Positions 11,242 to 25,510 of a stretch of 64,000 nucleotides of DNA are shown here, one piece after another. The position numbers and the translations under genes are program-made. The number at the start of each line of letters is the position of its first letter. The stretch's first letter is position 1. The notes beneath the pieces were generated by a model. That model was not told the DNA's origin and made no database searches. It saw only the letters and a list, made by a program, of their open reading frames with translations. Origin of the DNA: Macrotrachela quadricornifera (taxonomy: Eukaryota; Rotifera; Eurotatoria; Philodinida; Philodinidae); contig JAJEKB010001325.1 in assembly GCA_022393335.1 (NCBI GenBank), positions 38,046 through 102,045 on the forward strand. Reading direction: 5' to 3'.

Positions 11242-13607
11242 TTATTTATCGTCGTATCGTTGTAGTTCACCTGATGTTGGATTATAACGACCAACAAGAT
11301 AAAAATCGGTATTCTTTCGTTTTTTTCCATAATCAGTTTTTTTTATATAATCGTCATACGATCCATAAATAGTACCTTTATATCTTATAGTTGCTATAGG
11401 ATTTTCATCAATATGCGTACTCTCATATAGCGCACCCTTTATATAAAAATAAAAAAAAAATTTATAGTTAAAAAAAATAAAACAAGAAAATATTTCTAGA
11501 CTTACAGGCAAATCATTTTCATGAATACCTATTGAAGTTTCTTGTGGACTATAATACCATTTTAATCTGACCAAATCTTTTTGAGTTGATTTATTATGAT
11601 AAAATTTAAGCACCTTACCAATGTATGATAATGATTGATCAATACCATGAAGTACAATACAATCACCAATACGAAGAGTTTTTTTATTATCATGAGAATA
11701 TATTGTCGAATTACGAGTATTTAAAGTCCATTGAGGAATTGAAGATGAAGACGTTTTTTTATCTTTTTTTTCTTTTTTAATAGACGAATTTGTCTTAACA
11801 GATGTAGTTGATGATATACGTCGAGTTGTTCGACATGTAGTATTAGATAATATAGATGGAATTTGTGATGATGATACACGCCATTCATCTAAATTAATAC
11901 CTTAAGGAAAAAAAACAAAATAAAAGAAAATTTAAATTCAATTATTGAATGAAATAGATAACATATGAAAATAATCATATAATTTTAAAATACCTTTAAC
12001 ATCATAATCATCAGGTAATAAACGTATTTCATTAAGTTTAATTAATCCAGTATCACCATCATCAAATAATAAATTAATCATAGATGATTCATTATATTCT
12101 AATGGTAAATCTTTAATAATTGCTGGATGAAGACCACGTAAACTTGTACTCCAAAAAGCACAAACACGTAAACCATTTGATAGATTATTAAAATTTGTTG
12201 GTATAATTGCTAAACATGCTAAACGACATAAGTCATATATTGGTATTAAATAATTTTGTCTTTCATGTTTTAATCGTACAAGTAATAAATCATCATAATT
12301 ATCAATTAATTGTATAGTAGCTTCATATAAAAGACCATTATTTGGTACAAGTATTTCAAGATTTGATTTAATATCATCAAATTTTAAATACGAACAAATT
12401 GATTTTTGAACAGATTTTTTTCCTAATAAAAATTTTTTTATATCTGACATTAAAATATGACATTTTAAATGATTTGTTCCATTTAATAATATATTCTTTT
12501 CCATTTTTAATATATTTAATATTGATAATAAAAATTGTATAAATCGTTTTTTAATATTTAATTTATAATTAAAATAAAGACGTTTACGAAATTTTTTATA
12601 TTGAAATTTTTGATAAAGTTCTTTTATTAATAAATAACATTGTTGTATTAATAAATCATAATTTTTTAATGTTAATTTATTAGTATTATTATTTGATAAT
12701 ATTTTATTCTGACGTGTATCAATTTTACAAGCTATTTCAGCTAATTGTTCAAGTGCATCAATAGTAAAAAAATTTTCTTGAGTTTTTATTTGATTTTGTT
12801 GATTAATTAAATCATTATATAAATTAAATATATAACGAATAAATATTCCTTGAGATTGATTAGAATATTTTGATATATAAGATTTTTTTTCATGTTTAAA
12901 AGATTTTTTATAATGTATTATTTGATGAATATATTTATCAGAAAAATGTTTAGTTTTTTTCTTTGTAAATATACTATAAATTTGTTTATATGATAATGTT
13001 AAAAATTCATATGTTGGTGATTGAAATGATGATGATAAAAGATGTTCAATAGAAAAATTTGATAATTGTTGTTTATTTGTTTTAAATGATGATTTAGATT
13101 TTTGAAAAAAATTTCTTGGTTTATTATTAGTTATAATTACTGATGATTCTTGTTTTGAATATGATGTTATACAATCCATTAAATCCATTGATTCATTTTT
13201 AATATTTGATAATGGTGGTGATGATAAAGAATATTTATTTGATAATGTAAGATCAACTGGTTGATATTCAGTGTCAGATAAATCTAATAAGAATAAAATT
13301 AAATTAAAAAAAACATACAATATAACTAACCAGTACAAACTGACGAAGGTGTCATAGAAATTGGCGGTGATAATAGTTTATTTGTTGTCGATAATAATTC
13401 TGAAGAATAGTTAGTATTTAAACAACTTCCTACGTAAATAAATAGAAGAGGGAAAAACAGAAATGAAAAAAAGTATAATTTATTATTGTTGTTTTTTTTT
13501 TTCTTCAATAATATCGTACCTGATACTGAAGTCTCTAGAGGCAATAATTGCTGAAACTGTGGTATCATAATGTTGAGTAAAGATGAAGATGAATTGACGG
13601 CTTTCAT
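11242..13607 (-). CDS. BAHCC1/TNRC18/Winged eye-like Tudor + BAH chromatin protein
   Basis: Five exons on the minus strand join in frame (13607-13520, 13429-13331, 13283-11994, 11900-11506, 11436-11242), giving 688 aa. The N-terminal 400 residues are Ser/Asn/Lys-rich with no domain. A Tudor-like domain follows at about 425-495 (LRVCAFWSTSLRGLHPAII, then LLFDDGDTGLIKLNEIRLLP). A basic linker leads to a C-terminal BAH domain at about 570-685 (RIGDCIVLHG, SYIGKVLKFYHN, RLKWYYSPQET, FYLVGRYNPTSGEL). Tudor followed by a C-terminal BAH is the arrangement of vertebrate BAHCC1 and TNRC18 and Drosophila Winged eye. These read repressive histone methylation (H3K27me3 or H3K9me3) through the BAH domain and act in nuclear silencing. 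This protein is far shorter than the vertebrate members, which exceed 2500 residues. It is divergently transcribed from the CABIT gene across about 1 kb. Confidence 0.75.
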
Positions 13608-14618
13608 CTTGTTGTATTCGTTTTTTCTTTTTTCTCCTCGATTAATGACGACATCATTTGAGTAAGAGAATTGATGGCATAGAGAATGAAGGAGAAGGCA
13701 AAAAGAAAAAAAAAAAAATAAAGAAGGAAATATCTAGTAAAGACAGAACGAACGTGACCAAAATGAGTAATATAGACAAGAAAAAAGAACTTATGCAATA
13801 CTATGAAACTAAAACTTCTGTTTACGTCACACTGTTCTCAATCAATTTATTTCTTACAAAAAATTTTTAATTAAATTTTTTTCGATTAAATAAATAAATA
13901 AACAAATAATTATATTATTTTATCGATAAATTAAATAATTATTTTTTTAAAAATTCTTAGAAAAATCTTTTACTTCTTATTAATATATATATCTATAAAA
14001 AGAAAAACAGATCTAATCTATAGAACATAAACTGATGATGTATTGGTTTAGTGCACGAATAAAAAAAAAATATACGATAAAAAAAAAACGCGAAGAAAAA
14101 AAAAACAGAAAACGACAACGACGACGAAGAAGAATAAAAACAACAACACAAACTGCGCACCAGTTAGATTTTTTTACGCATTCTGTAGTTCTATTTAAAG
14201 TGATGAATAAATGATTCAGCTTTCACCTTCATATAAACTATAGATTCTCTTTTTTTTTTTTATTTATTTATTCCTTTTTTTCCAATCTTTTTTCCTTAGG
14301 AAATAAATTCTGGCATCAATCATATTTATTTATTTCATATATATATATATGAATCTTTTTTTTTTCCTTCCTCTATTTTATTATTATTAACATATCACTC
14401 GTTTATAATAAGTTACTTTTATCTGTAGAAAATATTTCCTGACATTTGATTTTTTTTTTTCTTTTTTCCAATCGTACATTAATAATCACCATATAATTAC
14501 CGTCGTTCGATCATGCGTGGAGTATTGAAATCGATAATGTTTCTTTATTATATTATTGAGTTTATTGCCCTTCCTACAAGAAAAATACAGAATACAAAGA
14601 AAAAAAAAGAAAAGAAAT
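13608..14618. promoter_or_regulatory. Head-to-head intergenic region (probable shared promoter)
   Basis: About 1 kb separates the start codons of the minus-strand Tudor/BAH gene and the plus-strand CABIT gene. It has purine-rich tracts, poly-T runs and a short TA repeat, but no TATA or known operator can be assigned. The regulatory role is inferred only from gene orientation. Confidence 0.4.
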
Positions 14619-16248
14619 ATGAACAATATTTTTCCGTTTAATGGAAATCAACATATTCAACAAGATATATTATCTCAACTTACATGGAGTGAAACATATA
14701 ATTCATTAAAAGATATTCTTAAACGTACAGCTAATCAATTACCATTACTTATATCGTTTAATAATAATAATAATAATGAAGGACAAATAACAAATAATAA
14801 CTATCAAATGATATTTTTTTTTGATCGAAATCTTTCAAATAAAATTTTATTAACACCACTTCAACCACGTCATGATCAATCTGATCAATTTCATGTTTAT
14901 CCAAAATATTGTACTTTTCTTATGACAGATTTATTTAAAGGTAAATTAAAAAAATTTTTTTTTTTCTTCTTTTATTTATATTATATTTATTAAAGGTTTA
15001 TTTGAATTTGTTCTTAATGGACATCGTTGTAGTCGAATTTATAAAAATCCTGAAGAACTTATTATATCTACATCAAATTTGTCATCATCTATTGTATTTA
15101 TGTCACGAGATTCTGTTTTAGCTTTTTTTCAAGATACAAATTCATCAAATTGGTCAAGTAAAAATTATCCTCAAGGTGCAATATTTCGAGCTGAACGTAT
15201 TCATCATTCATCAGAATGGACATTTGATGGTCATCAAATTCCTAATGATTATCTTGAATGTTGTGATGAAGATAGTAATGTTGTTTTTATTAAAATGGAT
15301 CAATCTGGTCGATATTCTATTATTGCAACATCAAATGAACAACAAGAAAATCAACCTGAAATTTATCTTCATTCAACTCAAATACCAAATATTAATCAAT
15401 TTATAGAACGTGTAACATCTTCAAATAATAATAAGACAAATAATTGTATTCGTCTTGTACGTGGTCCAGTACCACATAATTTTTTTTGTCAATATTTTCG
15501 TTTTATACGTCAACATACACAAGATTTACTTGTTGGTATAACACAAGAAGGTCTTGTTATTGAATGGAATTTAGATAGTCATGTACCATGTCGATATGTT
15601 ACTAATTTAAATGATATACTTTATAATATATTTGAAATAATAATAGATCAAACACTTGAATCTTATATTGATCAAGCAAGAACACATTATAGAGAAAATT
15701 TTCAATATAATATGCAATTAATGTCAAATCAAGATTGGACAGCATTTTTTCAATATTGGAAATGGATTGATAGTGCTCATGAAGGATATAAACATAGTAA
15801 TAATACAGCATATCAAAATCGTCATCGTTTTCATCTTATTGCTTCTGTTCAGGTATAAATAAATATAAAAATTTATAAATTTATTTAATTATTTTCTTTT
15901 TATATTATTTAGGATCTTTCGGATAATTCTCGTATACTTATATCAACATTTAAAAAATGTCAAAATTTACCTGTATTACAAGAAAATAATTCTATGCATA
16001 ATAAAAAAATCTTTTCAGATAAACAACATTCATTTTTTTCTCATATGTCAAAACTTCTTCCATCATCTGCATATTCAAAACGACATTCAAATCGATTGAA
16101 ACATCAAACTCCACAAACAGCAATTCTTGTATTACAAAATGGTACGCAACCATTTGATGATAGTATCTATGATTCAAATATAACTCCACGTCAATCAAAA
16201 AGAAATAATTTAATTACTCCTTCTACACCAAGAACAAAACGTGTATAA
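14619..16248 (+). CDS. CABIT-domain-like protein (GAREM/THEMIS/Serrano type)
   Basis: Three exons join in frame (14619-14940, 14996-15852, 15913-16248), giving 504 aa. It is cytosolic by appearance, with no signal peptide or membrane segment. The middle reads like CABIT modules: a segment with GAIFRAERIH, YLECCDEDSNVVFIKMDQSG and RYSIIA, then a second with RLVRGPVPHNFFCQYFRF and DLLVGITQEGLVIEWNL. Both resemble the cysteine-containing, all-beta CABIT module of GAREM, THEMIS and Drosophila Serrano, adaptors in receptor tyrosine kinase or antigen-receptor signalling. The C-terminal exon is Ser/Lys/Arg-rich and disordered-looking. ATG 14619 is preferred over the in-frame ATG 14556, whose 21-residue extension is just a Lys-rich run. 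Family assignment is from pattern memory, so moderate confidence. Confidence 0.55.
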
Positions 16249-16733
16249 TTTAATAAATAAAATAATAATAACAACATAAAATATAGGTATTATGCTTTTC
16301 ATTTCTTTGCTTTGTACATTTTTTTATAAGAAAACAAGAATAAAGATTATTTATACAATCAATATTTTTCTTATCTATTACTTTTTTTCAAACTCATTTA
16401 CGAATCAATATGTATACATAGACATGTTTACAATACTAAATTTAGCACAATATATTTGAATCAGTTTTGGGTTTCTTGAATTATGATATTGATTATTACA
16501 ATAAAATATCTCGATTTACTTCCTAAATTCCGTATAATATAACTAAGAAAGAAAATCTAACATTCCTTGATATTTACCAGATGAATCTTTCAGTAGAAGT
16601 ATATATAGTTAGCGAAATTAATATATTATGTGAAGCTTGATAAGCAAATTAAAATATTTTATTGAAAAAACTCATAACTAATTCAAAATCTAAGATTCTT
16701 AATATTTGTACATGTCAACGCATACATCAGATA

Positions 16734-16907
16734 TTTTTCATGTTACTTGAACTTGACTATCATATCGTGCTGGATTAATTTTGATGAAATGAATATTTTA
16801 CTTATTCGACTAATTCCATGAATACAACTCAATTCCCACAATGATAACCATAATTCAAGGCTGAAAATATTTCTACTACATTTTTAACATAGCATCAATT
16901 ATATCTT
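16734..16907 (-). pseudogene. Decayed copy of the PP2A catalytic subunit last exon
   Basis: About 174 bp align almost end to end with the last exon of the intact PP2A gene 1.4 kb downstream (18177-18347), in the same orientation. They share segments such as GAAATGAATATTTTA, CTAATTCCAT and GCTGAAAATATT. Identity is roughly 70-75% by eye, and stop codons interrupt the reading frame. The homology reaches close to the exon-intron boundary. Weak similarity may continue to about 16940 into the preceding exon. This is a relic of a tandem or segmental duplication, not a working gene. Confidence 0.75.
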
Positions 16908-17857
16908 TGAAAAAATCATCTCATAAACACGAAAAGAGGATTCTATTGATCTTCTATAATATATTGATGAATTTGATATATTAATGGCAAGTTATTCATG
17001 TAATTAATTGTTTCGAAAGTATTTTATTCAAATAGATAATTTGCAAAAACAATATTATAGATATAAATTTCTCTATATCTGTTAAATAAACAAACAATCA
17101 ATCATACAGAGAATATCATCTTCATATAGATAGGACAAGGTTGTTATTGAAAGGAAAAAGATCATCTAACTTTTTCCTTTATTAGAAAATTTATTCGACT
17201 ACATCAACCCTATCATTGACTTTTCTCTTCATGGAGACAAAATTTCTTTCCCATCTCAGCCACTGGATCATGAAAATAAATTACAAAGTAATTCAAAACC
17301 TATATATTCTACATGTGTTAGGGTTTAGGGTGACAGTGGAAGCACACACATTGAGTATCTCTCTGATCTTGAGGATGAGGTCGGAGAGACATATACAGGG
17401 CATCTTTCTGAGTGAAGATAAGGGCAAGGTCACAAATAAAAAACAAGATCATGGTAGACTCTTCTGGACTCTACTAGATTTAGAATACATAGTTTTTAAA
17501 TTATTTTAAAACTCAAAACCGGTATGGTCCCAAGGTATCTGTTCGAAAACTATGATCTTTTTTATTTGATATTTAAATATTCAAAAAATTTTTTTTTTTG
17601 TAAATTTATATTCATATATTTTCAGAAAAAGGATTTCTTATAGGATGCATACGAAAAAAAACTTGGCCGGAGACAAAAGCGTAAGGAGAAAAAAAAACAT
17701 CTTCACTAAACACTGTCTTTTAACAAACAATCAAAAAACTACACATATAAAAACCATGTATAGTAACGAGTGTAAGTCAAATATTACAAATAAACTTGTC
17801 ACTTTTTATTTTTCGACAGATAGCGAGATGAAAAGAAATAATAATGACATGAATTAC

Positions 17858-17887
17858 ACACACACACACACGCACACGCACACACAT
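17858..17887. repeat. (CA)n microsatellite
   Basis: Interrupted ACACAC/GCACAC run of about 30 bp. Simple-sequence repeat with no further structure. Confidence 0.9.
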
Positions 17888-18156
17888 AGCCATAGATCAC
17901 GATTTAAAAAAAAGAAGACAAAGAAATAGCATTCACAATGCACATTAACTGAACGAACAAAAGAAAAAAGAAATGAAATAATAGTACAGTTATTTTGCCT
18001 AAAAAAAGTTTTCATTTAATTCTGAATACATTGCCTTAAATAAAAAGAAAGATAAATGACAAAAGGCATGTGTACAAAGATTCTTTTTTTTTGGTGGGAA
18101 ATAAAAATGCTATTTTTTTTTGTTGCTTATGCAATATAGACAAAATAAAAGATAAA

Positions 18157-19282
<1,126 letters not shown>

Positions 19283-20009
19283 TCTATTTTGTTGTTTTTA
19301 TTATTTAAAGCTTATCTAAAATAAATATAGAAGAATAGTATTTTTTTTATTGACTTAATTACAAACAATCATTTTCGAAATAGACGAACTAATGTCATAT
19401 AAGTCATATATATATATATATATATATATATGTATACGTGTACTTATCTCTGGAGGTGTAGATAAAAATGTAAAGACTATTGATCATTGTTAATAAATTT
19501 CCTGACTCATAAAAAAAAATAAAAGGGTAGGCAGTCCACACAAATAAACAAAGGTATTAACGAATGAGCAAGGAATATTATTTTTTCTTAATAAAAATTG
19601 ACAGTAATGAATCATTGGATATTTACTTAAATTTTAATAAAATATTTATTTGAAAAAATATCAATAAATTTTATAATAAAAGAATCATGTCAATTCAATA
19701 GATTTCTTTTTTTAAAAGAATCAATGTTGTTTTATATTTTTTATCAACAGATGTCACTAATATTAATAATGTTTTTTTCATTTAAATTATATAGAAATTA
19801 ATTAAAAATAATAATATTGTTAGAAAACTTCGAATTTTTTTATATAATTATAATAATACAAATGTTGTCATCGTAACCTATTTATCATTACTGATTAATG
19901 GCTATTAAAATCTAATCATTTTTGCGGTTATAATCAATTCTTTATATTTTAAAAAAACGAAAATATTCTTTTTATAGGTTAAAATTTTAACATAATCTTA
20001 AAATTAGTA
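19283..20009. promoter_or_regulatory. Head-to-head intergenic region PP2A/SPATA6
   Basis: 727 bp between divergent start codons, very AT-rich, with a TA dinucleotide repeat at about 19407-19432. It is the probable promoter region for both genes, inferred from orientation only. Confidence 0.4.
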
Positions 20010-22096
20010 ATGGCAACACCACGTAAAACATATAAATATTCTGTTGAATTGAATGTACATGCAATTGATGCGCCTGGTACTCGATTATCAACAAAAGGTG
20101 ATATTTATATCAATATTTGTTTATTGGGTATACATAAACGTACACGTTTAATGCCACCTTATTTACCTATGCAAATTGATCAACGACTTTATTTTGATAA
20201 AGTATTTATAAAAATTAACTTACACAATAAAAGTAAATATTTTTATATATAGATTTTTAAATCATGTTATGAACCTCAAGATATTATTCGACGACTTGAA
20301 CGTAAGAATTTAATTAAAAAAAAAAAAGAAGAATTTTTTTATTTTTAAATAAAAAGTAAAATTTTAAATAGGTGAACATGTTCTTGTTGAATTACTTCAA
20401 TCAGATGTTTCATCACCAGTTGTATTAGCAAGTAATGAAACAAGTGCAAAAGATTTTCTTTATCCATATTCATCTAATCGAGTACAATATACGGGTTTAC
20501 GACGTTATATTGTTCTTAATCGAACAATAAATTTTCCAGGAATTTCACCTAGTCTTGAATTTACTGTTTGTCCATCTGTTGATGATATTACGGGAATAAC
20601 AAAGACTACTAAAACACAGAAATATCCAAAACCAATTAATTCATATGGAAAAAATGTAAACTATCATTTTATTATTTATTAAAACTAAAGAATTTATTTT
20701 TATTTTCTAGCCAAAACCATCAAAATCACCAGTATGGAGACCATCATCAGCATATCCTAATCGGTAATATTTTATTTATTTAATTTTTGCAAATAATTAT
20801 TAATAATAATTGAATAGATATTCATTAAATAATTCGGCTAATGTATCACGTTCATTAACATCACATACAATATCATCAGCAGTAAAAAATGATTATGCAC
20901 AACGTGAAACACAAGAAAAATTACGTGAATTAGCTATTCCAGGAGAAGTTAAATATGTTGTTCCAATTGATAAAACAGCTGGACGACAACCATTTGTTGT
21001 TCGACATGTAAATCTATTTATTTAAAAAAAAATCTTATAATATTAATTAATTATTTTCTAGGTTAATGATAATTTAATTGGTCGTCAACCTAAATCTCAT
21101 GTTGTTTTAAATGATGGTTTAGTTGTTAATGATTTTTCATTATCTCGTACTGGAAGTCCAACATCATTATATTCATTAAATGATGGTATGAATCGTTCTC
21201 GATCAATTTCTCCATTTAATAATCGAAATTATGGTTCAATAAGAGGTAGACGATCTCGTTCACCATCACCATCACGTCGTTCATTAAGAACATCACAATC
21301 TGTTGATTTTGAACGTCAAGGACGTTCACGAACACCAGAACGACGTTCAAATTTACGTGCAACAACAGGTTTTTCTACTAATTATGATGATCACCATAGA
21401 AATAGTGGTAAATTATTTTATTTTTTTTCTTTAATCTTTTATTTTTCTTCTATCTAAAAACCTATCTAGAATTTCATTCAACTAAAGATTGTGATATATG
21501 TCGATTACATCATATTCATAGTGAACAAAGTCGAAGAGCAAAATCTTTAGAGCAGGTTGTGAATTAAAAAAATAAGCATAGTACAATCAAAATAAAATTC
21601 AAGAGAAACTTTTTTTTTTTTTCTTTTCTTGATTTTCTAGCAACAGTTTACAACAACTTCAAAATTTAAAACATATTCACCGGGTAAATTTTTGTTTGAA
21701 TGTATATGTCAATAACCCTATTGTTCCCATAATTTTAATATATTTAATTGAAATTAATAATTAAATTTTTCCCTTTTGTTTTTTCTATTAGATATTTATT
21801 CAAGTAGTCCATCACGTTATTCAAGTAGTGCAACATTACTTCGTGATCCATTTCAATATCGTCATCGACAATCACCAGCAGGTGAATTAAGTGATAAAGT
21901 TATTCATACACTTCGACATAATCTTGAATCTTATGTAAGAAAAAAAAATCCCAATAAATTCTTCATTTTTATTAATAAAAATACTTTTATTTAGAGTGCT
22001 CAACCATGGCATAATTATTATTCATCTTTTCGTTATTCCGATGGACATATGGATAATGATTTATATGAAGGAAATCGTCGATTTATGCAAAATTAA
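20010..22096 (+). CDS. SPATA6: SPATA6-like protein
   Basis: Ten exons join in frame (20010-20201, 20253-20301, 20372-20655, 20711-20763, 20818-21007, 21062-21407, 21470-21555, 21641-21683, 21792-21934, 21995-22096), giving 495 aa. The first 160 residues are the conserved SPATA6 N-terminal C2-like domain: VELNVHAIDAPGTRLSTKGD, CLLGIHKRTRLMPPYLPM, LYFDKIFKSCYEPQDI, SAKDFLYPYSS and INFPGISPSLEF. The rest is Ser/Arg-rich and disordered, with RSRSPSPSRRS-type repeats, and ends in a short conserved-looking YYSSFRYSDGH segment. In vertebrates SPATA6 is needed to form the sperm connecting piece; SPATA6L is broader. Bdelloids, if this is one, have no known males, so its retention here suggests a ciliary or basal-body role, which is inference. 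It shares a divergent promoter with PP2A. Confidence 0.88.
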
Positions 22097-25000
22097 AATA
22101 AAATGAAATAAAAGCAACTAAAAATAATCCTATAGATATAGATTTTTAGTAGATTAGTTATGCTTCTTGTCATGTTTTCTTTATCATACTTAGCAAAAAA
22201 AAACCTACCATCTCATCTCAGGTTGCTTTGCACAAACATAAACATTGTGATTGATTGTCCTTCAATGATTTATTTAAACAGTGAATAATGTACCTTGTAA
22301 TATGATGATCAATTTTAGATGAATGTATGCGTGTGTATGTTTTTTTTTTTCAAACTTACTTTCTGCTAGTATTCATATGCATTACAAACATACTTAATAT
22401 CAATGTTTTTCTTTCTTTCTTTCTTTGTAATTGTATATGATTACATAACAAAAACAAACAACTAACTATTTTTCTATTTTTACTAATCTTATATAAAATT
22501 TTGCTGGGAATTATTAACATGTGTTAGTTTGTCTTTAGAAGTATTTTTTGTGAAAATAATTTTGGGTATTTTTTTTTCTCTTTTACTTCCTTTAGTATTA
22601 TCATAATAAAAATATTGGCTGCTAAATATATATATATATGTATAAATTCAATCTTTGTAAACTTATATGAAATCAATCAAATATATCATATTCTGTAGAA
22701 TAATTTTTTATTTATAAGTTGTAGTTCTTTTTCTAATTAGTTATAACTTGGTATTCTTCTAGTATAAATAAATTAGAAGACTTCTTTATTTTCTTATATA
22801 ATTTGAATTTAGTAATTTATAGTTAATTGAGGTAGATAGAAAGGTAATTAATTTGTAGGTATTTATGAAATCAATAATTTTATCCTTCAAATGAAGGTTA
22901 TATAATCATACAATTTTTTACAAAAAATATTTAAAAACTTAATAACTACTTATGACAAATTAAGAAAACAAAAATATTATTCTCAATGTTTAATCATTGA
23001 GATGAAAACTTCGAGGAGAGAAAAAAAAATATTCTTGTAATTCTTTTATTTAATATTATGGATTTGAGTGCAAAATTTTTTTTTTAGGTCAATTGGTTCG
23101 AGAAAGAAAGAATTGAGAGACTTCCGTTGCTATTTATATGTATTAAAAGAAAAAGTAATTTTGAAATTATCGGTAAATCAATTATTTATATTGTGTGAAT
23201 TTATGAAGTATAATCTTTAGATAATTGGACTCTATTCAACAAGATGAAACGGTTTATGTTATTTTTTTTTGTAGGGTTTTTTTTCATTATTTTTATGTAC
23301 ATAAAAATATTAATAAAATAATAAAAAAGATGCATGAAATTTTTGATAAAAAATCATTAAAGATTATTTTTATAGGTTTAATTAGTTCATTTGTTAATTA
23401 TAACCTTTGAAAAGTAAAATCAATATGATGAATTAAGATTATGAAGTGAATTTTTAGACTATATTTTAATGTAATATATAAAAATATTGAAATGACTAGC
23501 AAGGTTTTTATAAATCTAAATAATGATGTTAAACAGACTACAAATTATAGTTAAGCTAGTTTGATGAAGACAAAAATTTGTTGATATTTTCTCTTTTCTA
23601 AAGTTTCTCTATTATTATTTTATGAAATCATTGAACAAGAAGCCTTTCTTTAAAGTCCAGCTTTTATAGTATCGCGTATTTTTCATGAAGTTTGACATTG
23701 ACTATTTGAAATCTTTGTATCTGATTGCGAATTTCAATTCCATCGGTGATACGCGAGTGCACAATAAAAAAATACATTCCTATAGGAATCTGATTTGACT
23801 CAACTAGTAAATAGTACGAGACCTATCTTTTTTGCAACATTCTTAAATTTTCGTTTAACTTTCAGAATTGCCTTTGTTACTCATACTTCTCATTAATCGA
23901 AATTCTAGAATAATCAGATGTAGTAACAAATGTTGAAGGTCATGCCGAGACAGCTCTATTATGTCTGAGATGCAGCTTCATCGTAACTTCACGATGGTAA
24001 TATTGATGAGTGTCTCTGTAAACTGTAGTCGTTTGGATAAAGATTGGTTACAATAGCGTAGGAGAATAAAAAGGCGCGATTCATGATTATTCTATCCCTC
24101 TGAACTCAGTAGCAATTTAGTTTTCTGTGATAAAAGTCGAGTTTACATCTTTTTCACAATTTAGACTAAAACTGAGCAATTCGGCGACTGAAAAAAAGAC
24201 GAAAATTCTCAGAACTCGAGCAGATTAAAATTTTGGAACTCCAAAACTGCAGAACACACCCTAAATCGAACCGAGATTTTTCGATTCGTCTTCGGCTAGA
24301 TTAGACTTAATGTGCGAAAAGCGTGTCTAACTTCGGTAGGACTTGAGTTCCATTAGGTTGAACTTGAGCCGGGTCGATCTGAACGGATTCTTAACTGTAG
24401 TAATTTGATACATTTTTCGAGCCACATTTAAATGTATTTCGGGTCTGCCATCTTATAAAATTCAATTATGGCGTGTATATAGCTTTCTCAATGCATTCAA
24501 ATCGATGTAACAGATACTTTACCAGAGTAGCTCAAATTGGCTAGAGCTAGATTGAATGTGATTTTACTCAGTTCGACTCAATGTTTGAAAATTCCATTCG
24601 AATTTGGTACACATCAAATTCTATTTCAAAAATTCTTTTTGAGTGCTGCCTTGTATCATATTTAAGTTTTATGATTCTCAATCTCTCATAATTCGGATTA
24701 TTTCAACATTCTAAATCTTTGAAAATTCCAATTATTCTTAAATTCCAGAATGCTACGGATTCTACGATTTAGAGTACGTTTCTAATACATGACGTTTCAT
24801 TCGAAAATTCTGGAATTTTAGAATAGAGTCACTTTTGTTTTAAGATAATTGTAAAACTCTGTAAGATTAGATAACCATGTCTTTGTTTTTTGATGAATCT
24901 AAAAATGCCACAATAAAGTTTAATGTCAAAACAAGAAATTCTTTTCTTTTTTTGAATTTTGACAGGTAGCGTTTAGTTATGGTAATAGATAATAATAATA

Positions 25001-25510
25001 AAGTAGTTGTAGATTTTGAATAATTTCTAATGAAACAGCATTAGAATGTTTTATTGATTATGATAAAAGTTATAGCAAAATATTTTCCTCTAATGTATTT
25101 TCAACTTAATCAATCTCATCCTCTTGTATCGAAAGCATTCGCTAAATATAGTTCTTGTCATAATAAATTGATGAACTTTTTCTTATATTACTAATTTTTT
25201 TTTTCATATCCACTAAAGACTATATGATAATCGTTACAATATGATTAGTTCAATACATATGATTACATTGTGTCGAACAAAGCTTTTACTCCTTAATATT
25301 GTTTTTTGGCAAACTAAATTACGAATAACTTAATAATTATATTTTTTGCTTCGCGATATTTTGATCAATAGTAAATAATTCAATGAAAATTTATTATACT
25401 TAAATTATATCACATAGAATCGATTAATATAAAAGATTATAGTTCAATAATTTTTTCACTCATATTGAATATTTTAATGATTGTTGTTAATTTTGATATT
25501 AGAAATAAAA
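22097..25510. other. Intergenic region, no recognisable gene
   Basis: 3.4 kb. The first 500 bp look like 3' UTR and spacer. The 61-residue plus frame at 23225-23410 is Phe/Ile/Lys-rich low complexity. From about 23600 to 24800 the composition is less AT-rich, with many short GTTCGA/TCGAAC-like words, resembling the decayed DNA at 7.7-10.2 kb. An imperfect inverted repeat around TTCCAGAAT/ATTCTGGAA lies at 24733-24827. No tRNA or coding signal was found. Confidence 0.5.
24733..24827. repeat. Small imperfect inverted repeat
   Basis: TATTCTTAAATTCCAGAAT near 24735 and its near reverse complement ATTCTGGAATTTTAGAATA near 24808, about 55 bp apart. It may be the ends of a small decayed element or chance in AT-rich sequence. 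Confidence 0.4.

Larger units (their letters stand above)
16249..18156. other. Intergenic, CABIT gene to PP2A gene
   Basis: 1.9 kb between two converging genes. It holds the PP2A exon relic (16734-16907), a CA microsatellite (about 17858-17887) and poly-A/T tracts. A slightly GC-richer patch at 17300-17480 contains TTAGGGTTTAGGG but no gene I recognise. The plus-strand frame 17645-17929 runs through the microsatellite and is not credible. Confidence 0.6.

Noticed and set aside
17320..17345. TTAGGGTTTAGGG-like motif as a telomere-repeat remnant
   Set aside because: Only two imperfect units in a mixed-sequence context, too short to support an interstitial telomeric tract.
17645..17929. 94-aa plus-strand frame with a Thr-His repeat end
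   Set aside because: It reads through a CA microsatellite and poly-A tracts, with no conserved content.
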